NCBI RefSeq assembly: GCF_014898815.1
Contig: NW_026515520.1
Coordinates: 434,001 to 498,000, forward strand
DNA from: Panonychus citri
Taxonomy: Eukaryota; Arthropoda; Arachnida; Trombidiformes; Tetranychidae
Direction: 5' to 3'
DNA length: 64,000 bases
Below the pieces are notes generated by a model that worked only from the letters and a program-made list of their open reading frames with translations, did no database searches and was not told the DNA's origin. Below, in pieces: positions 54,208 through 64,000 of the stretch; position 1 is the first letter of the stretch, and each line of letters opens with the position of its first letter. Both the position numbers and the translations under genes were made by a program.

Positions 54208-55720
54208 ATCTCATGTTGATATGAATTTCTGTCTTTCGTAGTATTCAACTTTGCTCTACTTATTCTATCGTAGTTTATAGCATCCAAGTCTAAAAAAAAG
54301 GAAAAATATCAAAAACAGAGAATAGAACAAAAAAACAAACGATTTCTCTTACAATTCGTATTCTTTATCCCTCCTTTTCTCACTCTCTTTTTTCTCACTT
54401 ATCCTCCCACTTCTCATTTTCTTCTTCGTCTCTCTCTCTCTCTCTGGTCAAGATTTGCTTGTCAATCACCTTTTGTTTCATTTTCTATTCTTCGGTGAAC
54501 CGATAACATTGATCTTAACCTGGAACAATAAAAAAAAGTAAGAGAATAAAAATTTAACAGAGAAAAAGAGAGAGAAAATCTAGAACAATTCACTTAGAAC
54601 ATTTTTAAGAAAAAAAGTATCTATCACAAGAAGAAAATATCAGCTTGACTGAACTTTTTCATTCCTCGAAAAAAAAAACTAAAACGAAAAAAGTTTCAAC
54701 AGAGAAAACAATTGCTTTTTTTTCTTTCTTTGATTACTAATCTTGAATTCTTGATAATAAATGTAATAATAATATTGTTCATCTTTCACTTATATTAAAC
54801 ACTCACTAATATAATATACGTATTCATTGGGATGAATAAACTTTTCCCCTTTTTCCATTACACTTTATTCAGAGTAATATGAGTTTCCTATCGTTGTCAT
54901 GAAGTATTATCAGAACTTTTCTTTTCGGTAAAATAAAATGTTGACGATTAAAATTATCGAAGCAAAAATATATTGTTATTATCATGATAGTTATTATTAT
55001 GATTACCATTTGAGATAAAATGATGATAATGTATTTCAAGTGAAGCGATAAAATATCAGTGTATTATTATTGTTTTCTTGTTGATATTTATTCAAATATA
55101 AAATATGATGATAATCATTAACATCATCTAATCATCTCGATAATCTACCAACAGTCTTGAAGATAATACTTATATATATATGCATGTAATATATATTTAT
55201 CTATCATATTTCCGATTATTATTATTATTATTTAATAACAATAATGATAATTTATCTTACACTTTACAGAGTATTCATCATGTTAAAAGGATATTGATGA
55301 CAGAAAACGGATTATTCAATGTAAATACAACGATAATCATGTATGATGATAATGTTATATAATGGGAACATTTTGCTTATCAAATGAAAGAGAAGTTTCC
55401 ATTAGCACCTTTGGATAAACATTCTGATATTGAATTGAGCATTTTAAAGTTCGTAGCATTGTTATGTGTTTATACTAGTATTGCATATACGCTTGGAAAA
55501 AAATTCTGTAACATTTTCTTCAGTTGAAATCTTTTGATGCTTGTATTGATTTCGTTTTGATGCTTTGTTATTATGGCTTCGATTTTTTTTACTCTTTGTT
55601 TTGATTTCCCTTTTCGATTATGATATTTGATCGCCTTAAAAGCCATCATGCTGGTGATTGTCACCTTTGTAATTGTCAATTCGATGTTATTCTCACCAAC
55701 AGCGTACCTTGTTTCTGCAG

Positions 55721-56023
55721 ACCTTGTCGAAGACACCAGATTATGTGCAATTATGCTCACCTTTATTTCCTTGGCTCTCATTGCTGTTTCTTTACCTTTT
55801 TCGTTATTTTTTTGCATCAAGGTAAGTTAACGATTACATAAAACTATAAATTAGTATCAATCATGACAATTTTCCCATGAAAAACTTGTTCAGAACTTCA
55901 TCTTGTTGCAACGATTTTCCAATTATTAATATATTCACTTGTTGTTCAAGTAGATTCAACTCTCTTTTGAATAATAATAGCAACAGAATTTCCGTTTTTC
56001 TCCCTTGTTCTTTATGAATAAAG

Positions 56024-56070
<47 letters not shown>

Positions 56071-59000
56071 CTCAGATTTCTTTTTATGAATATGAACTTT
56101 TTTCACTTCTCTTTTCTCCATAACAACATGTTGAGTTGCAAAATGTATTGAGAAAAATAATGAGTTTCTTTAAAATTCGTTACAATATTTAGATTATATC
56201 ATCATTATAGCTTTTAGAATCTATTTGCCATTCATGATCAAACTCAGAATTTACATGATCCAAAAACTAATCTTGAATAGATAACATTGAAAGGTTTTCC
56301 ATGTAACCAAATCTTTTTTCCCTTGTGAATATATTTTGATATCTCATTGATTATATGGTAAGTCAGAATTTTCTGATCAAGATTATCTCCAATGATAATG
56401 TAATCATGATGATTATCTTGATGATAATTTCCTTTTACTAAACACGAATGTGAGAAATCAAACAAAACATTACATTGACAATCAGTTTAATTGTGACAGA
56501 ATTTGATTACTTACATTAAGTATTAAACTAAAAGGATAAAACTTCACAAGAGTATTGATACTCTGCAACTTGAGTTGAAGAATCAGGAAGAAATGATGAT
56601 GAGGAAATCTCAATATTCATATTTGATTAGCTGAATTATCTCAATTTTGCTAATGAAACATTTTCATGGTAAAAGTCCTGAGGTTTTCTTTTGACTCTTC
56701 CCATGATCTGCTACTTTCATTATTACACCAAGAAAAAAAACACCATAATTCATACACACTAACCTTGAGCTGTTCCAATATTATCGTCATTGATAATTCA
56801 TATAACTAGGAAAAAGAGGTCAGATAACGACAAGTCAGCATTTCTCATGAGATTTAAGATAATCTGATACATGTAACTGAATAATTCAGGTAATGAATAG
56901 ATTGAAATAAATGAACAGATAACATGGTGAAAGGAAAAAAGTGAAATTATTCAAGTGAAAGGAACACAAGATAATAACTTAAATATTAATAATAATAAGA
57001 TAATAATGAGAATAAGAGTAACAAAAAATTCTGTTTTTTTGTTCATGATAAAATTCAGAGGTAAGGAGATAAATACTCATTCTTAATTCACTAATTAACC
57101 TAAAAGCTAAATAATATTCTCAACATTTATCTAATATCAGGAATTGTTGGAATAAGAGATCTACAAACTAATTAGAAAAAAAAATTCTTTCCTTCTAATT
57201 GAGGTTTTTCTTAATTTCTTTCTCTAAATTGTCGATTAATTAATCATACAGATTAATTAATAAACGAACATGATAAACATAAATTAGATGAAATTAATAT
57301 GATAGCAAAAATTGAATCGCTTCTTGGAATATGAACTTTTTTTTCTCATTGAAAAAAAAAGAAATGGGAAATCAATCATTCAAATGAAATTCCAAATTCT
57401 CATGAGATTTAATTACTTTCGATTTAATTAAAAACCATTATTTTCTATTAAATTAAATTCGAATCATAACAAGACTCATCTGACCCTGGAATTTGAATAT
57501 CGAACTGAAGAGAGAAAGAGAGAAAAGTTCTTGTCTCAGTTGGAGGAAAATTCTTCACTGAAATTCCCTGGAAAAGAATGATAACTTTGGAATCATTTGA
57601 TAACAGAAAATCGAGAAACTCACAACTATCAAGTTTCAAGTTCTCTCCCTGAACTTAATTTCAACAATAATCTTGATGAAAATTATTCTTTCATGATAAT
57701 AATAATCATACCTGATGACATAAATTTAAATTATTATTAATAGTTATATAGCATATAGAATTAGGTGAAATCACAGTTAATTGAATCTATTAAATTACTC
57801 AAGTTATTAATCAATAATCATAACTGTTATTGTTCAGCTATTGAATTAATATCTACAGTTAATGTAATAATAATATCACCAATCAGATGAAAAAGTAATA
57901 AGTTTCAAGTGACTCTGAATATTGGTAGATAATTATAACAACAACCATGAAGAACATGTTGAAATGATTTATATATTTAATAATATCTTCAATAGTATTA
58001 ACCTTTTCTTGACATTAATGATATTTCAAGTATTCTACTCTTGAATATGAATAACCTATTGATCGAGTTGAATTTTGAGGGGACAAGAAAATGAAAGTTC
58101 TAACCTTTAAATATGAAACAAATTTCGTCGGCATTTCGTAGAACTGAAAGTTTCTTCTTCTTATTTCAATCTCTTTTAAGGTTGTCCAAGAATACGAAAG
58201 AGCAGTTATCTTCCGTTTGGGTCGATTGGTGACCGGAGGGGCTCGTGGACCTGGAATCTTTTTCATCATTCCTTGTATTGATACCTATTCGAAGGTCGAT
58301 CTTCGAACCGTTTCATTTGATGTTCCTCCTCAAGAGGTGATTCCAGCAATTTGTTCGTAGTGATAATTGGTCAATATGATTAATTACCTTTCGTATTTGT
58401 TTTTTTTTGCTCCTTTCCCACATCTTTGTTATTATTATCCAGATACTTTCCAAAGATTCTGTGACAGTTGCAGTTGATGCTGTCGTTTACTTCCGTATTA
58501 ATAATGCCATAGCATCAGTATCAAATGTTGAAGATTATGCTCGATCAACCCGACTTCTTGCAGCGACGACACTTCGAAATGTCCTTGGTACCAAAAATTT
58601 ATCTGAAATATTAAGTGAACGAGAATCAATAAGCCACATGATACAATCAAGTTTAGATGAAGCAACTGAATCATGGGGAGTCAAAGTGGAAAGAGTTGAA
58701 ATGTAAGTATTAATAATATTAATTCATCATTAATAACTATGGTCAACTTTTATCTCGAACTTATCATTTCCTCTTAAACTCCACCCGAAAGATTATCTCT
58801 CTTTCTCTCTTTTTTAGCTAATCATTAGAAAATAATATCAAGAACTAATCAATTATCACCATTTCAGTTTCAGATTTCATTTTGGTTTCTTTTTGCTTGT
58901 TGTTCTTGATTGAAGTTCAATTAGTGGGTTTCTTTGTTTATCAATTGATTGTTAGAACAATTAAATTTCTGATGAATCTTATTCTCTGTTAGTTAAATCA

Positions 59001-60053
59001 GATAATCTTACCCATTCATCAATTCTCTGTCTTCTTAATCAGTTTAATCGAGGATAAACTGTTATATTGCTTTTTCTGGTTGGATTGAAACTTTCACCTC
59101 ATTCCGATTCAATTCACTTTTACCATGAAAAGCTTCAAGAAAAGAGAGATAACTTTCTGAATGTTTTTGTCATCATGAGTCTCTCTCTCTCTCTCTCTCT
59201 CTCTTGAACAATACATAGTATAAGATAATGAAGATGATGAAGACTATCACTAGGAATTAGAGATTCTCTATGACCATGTAAGATGAACCTTCGTTTTATC
59301 AGATTAGAATAACTCTTTTCCATTATTCAGTTTCCATTAAGATAAACTTAACATTATCCTTGTCATTTTAAGACATGATTGAAGATGAATTAGGGTCTAG
59401 TTAATTAATTAGCTTGATTATGATCAAAGTTAAAGGGAAAAACTTTCATCAAAACAATTTAATCTCCATTGATGGTAGAAAAGAATTGAATAAACTGATA
59501 TCATAAGAATAGATTATATTCAAAATGGATTATAATCTTAACTTAATCTCATGTTTATGATGATTATTTATCATAAATAAAAGATAATCCAGATAATTGA
59601 CTTTTCAACGTTTCCATGATAATATTAATAATAATATCTAATCAATCAATTTGATTGTGGTTAAAATTTTCTTAACTCTCATTTAGTAAGGACGTTCGAT
59701 TGCCAGTTTTACTTCAACGAGCTATGGCCGCCGAAGCTGAGGCAACTCGAGAAGCTCGAGCCAAGGTAATCGCCGCTGAAGGTGAGCAAAGAGCATCCAA
59801 AGCACTTAAAGAAGCCGCTGAAGTTATCGCCGATTCACCAGCGGCGTTACAACTTCGTTACCTTCAAACTTTATCTTCAATTGCGGCGGAAAATAATTCA
59901 ACGATTGTATTTCCGGTTCCAATGGAGCTGTTCAGAGGTTTTATCGTTCAAAACAACAACGCCAACAATAATAATAACAGTAATCACACAAACAATCAGG
60001 CTAATCAACAACAAGGAATCAAACAATTAATTGAGATCTCCCCCAAAGAATAA
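55721..60053 (+). CDS. STOM: stomatin / MEC-2-like Band 7 membrane protein (conserved core)
   Basis: Band-7 proteins sit in the inner leaflet through a hairpin, oligomerise, bind cholesterol and modulate ion channels. Exons: 55721-55821, 58181-58336, 58443-58702, 59687-60053; introns of 2359, 106 and 984 nt, all GT-AG and in phase. The first exon gives the hydrophobic hairpin ([10 protein letters not shown] at its end, with the bend proline). The second begins [16 protein letters not shown] and ends SFDVPPQE. The third carries [14 protein letters not shown] and [11 protein letters not shown]. The last holds [19 protein letters not shown] and [13 protein letters not shown]. An Asn-rich tail (about 25 residues, N-N-N runs) ends the protein. 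The wording is nearest MEC-2-type members. The first exon starts in phase 1, so at least one upstream exon is needed. With the exons at 29775-30420 the protein would be 376 aa. Another possible N-terminus is the open frame directly upstream (ATG 55648). Confidence 0.92.
56036..56068. repeat. (GA)n microsatellite in stomatin-gene intron
   Basis: A pure GA run of about 33 bp between the first and second core exons. Confidence 0.95.
59179..59203. repeat. (CT)n microsatellite in stomatin-gene intron
   Basis: A pure CT run of about 25 bp inside the 984-nt intron. Confidence 0.93.
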
Positions 60054-62180
60054 CCTAAATTGTGAAACAATTTAACATAACAACAAACTACAATTAACAC
60101 ACTTAACCAATGTGTGTATGTGCCTTTCTCATTTAACAACAATATTGGTAACAATTAACAGAAGATTTAACCGAGATCATCATTTAATTGTAACAATCAA
60201 CTTTTAATGGATTATATTTGAATCTATCATTCATGAAATCCATTGATTCCGTTAATTAATTTTCATTAAACAATATATTATAATATCTATATATTGGCAA
60301 CAACAATTAACTCAACCAGTTAATCTTGAGTTAATCATAAACAACCAAGAGAAGACTCAACAATTTGTTAATTGTTAAATTGGTATCTTTATATAATTAA
60401 TTGTTAAATTGATACATTTAATCAACATGAGACAAGGTGAAAATAAACACAATTAAAGACACCAAACTTTTAACTGCCAAAACTTAATCATCTTTTGATC
60501 AATTGATCAAATTTTACAATTTAAAATTGAAAATGACAAATATGGATTTACTAATTGTCCATTTTAATTGTAACCTCTCATTTATGGTGTAATCAAATAT
60601 ATAAATATATATAAATTGAAACAATTAAACCAAATGATTAACTAATTTGCTTGCACGATGAATTGAAAATGTTGTAAAGCCAAAAATTAATAAACCATCA
60701 AAATGAAATTAAAAATTGAAACTGATTGAGTAACTACAATTTATTGATTATCGGCTACTAATTAACTGATTGTTGTGACTTAAATTTCCATGAGATTGAT
60801 CAGATTAAAGTGATTAATTAGCGATAATTGTGACTGATGATGATAACTAAAATTTTTGGAACCTAATATTAAGTATCAATGGATTGGGGATGAGGCGATT
60901 AATGGTCAAAGATTAACAGTTAAGTGATTGAAAGTTGTTGAATGGTTAATGATTAAGGGATTGAATTAAGATTGATGAGATAAATTGTCAGGCTAATTAA
61001 ATATTAACATGATAATCGGTTTCTGTAGGTTAAAGAGGAAGAGGAAACGGTTCCGCTTCCATCCTTGTATCTACCAATTTGTTTTGTTTCCGTTAACTTA
61101 TATTTCAGTTCAATCTTTTTATTATTATCATTATTTTATTTGTTTTCTTTTCCATTTTTATCATGAAAATTTCATCATCTTTTCATCTTGATTCATCCTT
61201 TTACACACAAACACATAGTACATTTTACTATCATCTTCATTCATCTTTTTCTCATCTTTCAATCAATGTTTTGACAGAGTTCGTGACAATCTTCAATCAC
61301 ATTAACTACTTGACTAACAAGTAATCACCATGATCATCATGAAGACTAAAAGGTTTTTCAAAATCCTCTCTCAACGATATGAAAATTTCATCAGAATAAT
61401 GATAACCTTGATTATTAGATGAACACATATTAGATTATGAAAATCAGTTAACATCATTTCCTTTCACTAGTTTTTTACATGATAAATTGTTTACTTTATC
61501 AACGATGAATTATAATTAAATTGAGTATATGTATCAAGGAATCTGAGGAATTTTCAACAATTAACTTGTAGGTAAACACTCTCGTCAGATTGATTCATCT
61601 CAATTATCGGCATATTCATCAAGATTATCATGATAATTCAATCAACCAGCAAATCTATGGGTTCATTTATTATTCAAGAGGAAAAATCAATTCACTTCCG
61701 TGTTCAGGGAATCTCAAAACATGGTAAATTTCATGGGGAATTTTTTTTCCTCTTCTTCTTGATTCATGAGATTTCATTTGTTGTATTATTTTTTTCGGTT
61801 CTTTCTCCAATTAATCAGAAGACTATTAACTAATCTGCCTCAAGTAATTAACTTCAAGTTAACTGAATAACAAGAAACAACAAAAAAAACATTTCGACAA
61901 GAAGGAAAATGATTAGAATAATTTTCAGAATCGATTGGACTGATTAACTTAATTGTCATGTAATTGAATCGTTTCAATAATCATCAATTGGTAATTAGAT
62001 TATGGAGCAACTTTATATGGTTCTACAATGTAAATATTTTTCGAGTTAATCAAATTACATTTTAAATTTACATTACAATTGGTAAACAATCAGTCAATTG
62101 TTGGAAATATTTTACAATTGGGTTTACAGAATTGGATAAACATTTGAATAGATTAAGATTATCAACAAAGTTAATTACAA
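60054..62180. other. convergent intergenic region
   Basis: It lies between the stop codons of the plus-strand stomatin-like gene and the minus-strand ERAL1, so it holds two 3' UTRs. AATAAA at 60442-60447 is a candidate poly(A) signal for the former. No coding exon was supported. Confidence 0.5.
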
Positions 62181-63542
62181 TCAATCGTGTGTTCCTCTTG
62201 TTTTGTGTACAAGATCAGCATTTTTTTGGTTCCATTTTGATATATAAGTTTTATCCCGCTCTGAATCAAAAACTTTGTCTTTGGCTCTTTCGGTACATTT
62301 AACGATAACTTTTAATCGAACCTCACAATTAAATGTATCAATCAACTCTTGTCTTGCTTCAGCTGATATTCTGGCAATTAATCCACCCTCAGGTCCGATG
62401 ATTGAAATCATTTTAGCACTTTTTGGACAGAGAGCTGTTATTACAATATGAAGATTTTTCATCTCATCAAGTTCCCAAGTAACAATACGAAATTTCAGTA
62501 AATAAGGTGTATCCCATTGTCCATGGTCAAGAAATTTTTCTCTCACGATGGAAATGGCGAGAGCCTGAGGATCTTGATTAGTAACAATCTTCTCATTGTA
62601 TTTCCATTGACAAGGTTTCGCTGTTTCAATCATGTAATCCTTGAGTTCGTCAACTCCATCACCAGTTAAAGCTGAAACCATGAAGACCTTTGAAAAATTG
62701 GGCCAATACAAGTTGAACAAATCTTTGGGTAATTTTTCTCGTAATTCCTCACTTTGGGGTAAATCAGTTTCGACTGGTGATTGGGAAAGTCTCTTCTCAG
62801 TTTCTTCAATTAGCATTTTGATTGATTTAGCTAACGGTTTTCTTGTCTCTTTACGCTCTTTTCCCTCGATTGATTCACCTTCAATGAAACGTCCAGTCAA
62901 ATTGTCAACAGCGGTGAGCAACATGCTCTTATCCTTGGTTCGGTCAACCTTATTTAGGACCAGTATTGATTTCTTATCCTTGTGTTTACTTAATAGTTTA
63001 AATGTCTCGTAATCAAGAAAGTTAATGTATCGCTTTTGTGAGGCATCAACAAGAACAGCTATTAAATCAGCAACTTTGGCAGATAAACGTGGATTATTGT
63101 ACAAAGTATGTTCCAAATTAAAGTCAACACAGTGTTTCAATTTAACCAAACCCGGAGTATCAAGTAATTCAATCTGGGTTGAACCTTCATTAAATATTCC
63201 GATGATATTTTTCCTTGTGGTGTGAACTTTTCTTGAAACCGATGTGATCCTTAATCCAGTCAATTGATTAACCAATGTTGATTTACCCGAATTGGGTAGA
63301 CCAATGATGGAAACTCTATTTAATCGTGGTTCATCTGGTTGATCAATTGGCAGTGAATTACGTCTTGAATACTCTGCTTTAGTACGGGGTATCCGCTCGT
63401 AAATAAAATCATCATCGAAATCATCAGTTATTTGATCATCTGTATCACTTTTTGAAATGGAAAACAATCTGACCAAAACTCTGGGACAATAATTCACCTT
63501 AAAACCAAGAGAACGACCAACTCCAAGGAACAAAGAAGCCAT
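62181..63542 (-). CDS. ERAL1: GTPase Era-like, mitochondrial (12S rRNA chaperone)
   Basis: ERAL1 binds the 3' part of mitochondrial small-subunit rRNA and is needed for assembly of the small mitoribosomal subunit. A single uninterrupted frame of 453 aa starts at an ATG; human ERAL1 is of similar length. The basic, acid-free first 32 residues fit a mitochondrial presequence. The Era-type G domain follows in order: G1 GLPNSGKST (81-89), the switch HTTR (107-110), G3 DTPG (128-131), G4 NKVD (197-200), G5 SAL (290-292). An insertion of about 60 charged residues (about 215-275) separates G4 and G5. The C-terminal KH domain has its GxxG loop as GPEG (383-386), followed by the AR..LI helix. All motifs are intact, so it should be functional. 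A possible divergent gene begins 441 bp away. Confidence 0.95.
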   Translation of the reverse strand: MASLFLGVGRSLGFKVNYCPRVLVRLFSISKSDTDDQITDDFDDDFIYERIPRTKAEYSRRNSLPIDQPDEPRLNRVSIIGLPNSGKSTLVNQLTGLRITSVSRKVHTTRKNIIGIFNEGSTQIELLDTPGLVKLKHCVDFNLEHTLYNNPRLSAKVADLIAVLVDASQKRYINFLDYETFKLLSKHKDKKSILVLNKVDRTKDKSMLLTAVDNLTGRFIEGESIEGKERKETRKPLAKSIKMLIEETEKRLSQSPVETDLPQSEELREKLPKDLFNLYWPNFSKVFMVSALTGDGVDELKDYMIETAKPCQWKYNEKIVTNQDPQALAISIVREKFLDHGQWDTPYLLKFRIVTWELDEMKNLHIVITALCPKSAKMISIIGPEGGLIARISAEARQELIDTFNCEVRLKVIVKCTERAKDKVFDSERDKTYISKWNQKNADLVHKTRGTHD

Positions 63543-63669
63543 TTAAATTCTAAATACAATGAAAAACCACCAAATATTAATCAAAACAGAAACAATTAGA
63601 AGAGAAAAACAAAAACAAATTCTAATCAACAATTAGAATCCAAACCATGTTGTTTATATGAGAACCTTT

Positions 63670-63683
63670 GGTTACCATGGTTA
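63670..63683. promoter_or_regulatory. imperfect X-box (RFX-type) palindrome
   Basis: GTTACCATGGTTAC lies 128 bp upstream of the ERAL1 ATG, between ERAL1 and a possible divergent gene. It matches the known RFX X-box layout (GTNRCC, short spacer, RGYAAC) except for one base in the right half. The match could be chance. Confidence 0.35.
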
Positions 63684-63982
63684 CGCCAAAATCTGTTCAA
63701 ATAAGAAAAATATTTTCTTCTCATCTAATTGGTTGTGTTGATTGTTTTCCAATTGTTTCCGTGATTAATTGTAGTGTTTAAATTTACTAATTACAAATTA
63801 GACTGTCTAATTGTCACCACAAACGAACAAACTTGATTGGAATTCTTTTTTACCGTCTTGGTTTCCTTTTCTTTCTTTGTGATTGTTTTTTTCTCTATAT
63901 TTTTTTCCTTTGTGTTTTTCATTTTTCAAAGAAAAAATCTAAATTTTTCTCTTTTGATTGTACAATTAAACTTGGACTCGAG

Positions 63983-64000
63983 ATGACAACTTCACATGAG
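63983..64000 (+). CDS. possible start of a divergent gene, cut by the window edge
   Basis: An ATG at 63983 stays open for the six codons left in the window (MTTSHE). It follows a T-rich stretch and lies head-to-head with ERAL1. Too little is visible to say more. Confidence 0.2.

Larger units (their letters stand above)
30421..55720 (+). other. 25-kb gene-free stretch, probably one intron
   Basis: No frame resembles a known protein on either strand. The DNA is AT-rich with CT/GA tracts (for example 31451-31479, 37547-37581, 43405-43434, 49287-49315, 54162-54202), a GT/TA microsatellite near 40178-40200 and many copies of the A-run plus GTTC word. If the exons at 29775-30420 and 55721-60053 form one gene, this is its second intron. 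Small cassette exons or non-coding RNAs could be hidden in it. Confidence 0.5.

Noticed and set aside
55470..55820. 116-aa minus-strand frame
   Set aside because: It is antisense to the stomatin hairpin exon and its flank. The plus strand has homology and splice sites; the minus frame has neither.
1..64000. tRNA, rRNA and CRISPR signals
   Set aside because: No cloverleaf with a GGTTCRANNCC-type arm, no rRNA-like block and no regularly spaced direct repeats were seen by eye. A covariance-model scan was not possible.

Overview
The window is nuclear DNA of an animal. It is strongly AT-rich. Its genes have GT-AG introns, many of them short (77 to 151 nt), and lie among long stretches of low-complexity sequence full of (GA)n/(CT)n, ATC/GAT triplets and poly-A/T. 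The mitochondrial and membrane proteins, and a Band-7 protein closest in wording to MEC-2-type stomatins, suggest an arthropod, possibly a mite. That placement is inference; no marker gene here settles it.

Layout. 1-6.3 kb: an isolated open frame resembling the RNA-binding first protein of non-LTR retrotransposons (3460-4335), two orphan open frames, and a 316-bp mariner-type miniature element with 32-bp inverted ends and a TA duplication (5924-6239). 6.3-20.3 kb: no gene seen, many simple repeats. 20.4-22.9 kb, minus strand: a two-exon ferlin-family gene that encodes only the middle of a ferlin (C2B, FerI, C2C, FerA, FerB) and stops just before C2D. 25.3-26.9 kb, plus: complete four-exon NDUFA10 (42-kDa subunit of complex I). 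27.6-28.9 kb, plus: complete three-exon matrin/U1-type zinc-finger protein with a perfect NRF-1-type palindrome in its promoter. 29.8-60.1 kb, plus: a MEC-2/stomatin-like gene. Its conserved core is secure (exons between 55.7 and 60.1 kb). A 7-nt first coding exon plus a proline-rich second exon at 29.8-30.4 kb fit it in phase, which would make 30.4-55.7 kb one intron of about 25 kb. 62.2-63.5 kb, minus: complete intronless ERAL1, the mitochondrial Era-type GTPase. At the right edge a divergent gene may begin at 63983.

The recognised genes are housekeeping or membrane genes, with no operon-like logic. Two encode mitochondrial proteins (NDUFA10, ERAL1). The unusual parts are the both-ends-short ferlin, the very large MEC-2-like gene, the retroelement-like orphan, the miniature element, and a dispersed short word (A-run followed by GTTC, on either strand) that recurs throughout the non-coding DNA. 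No rRNA, tRNA or CRISPR array was seen.
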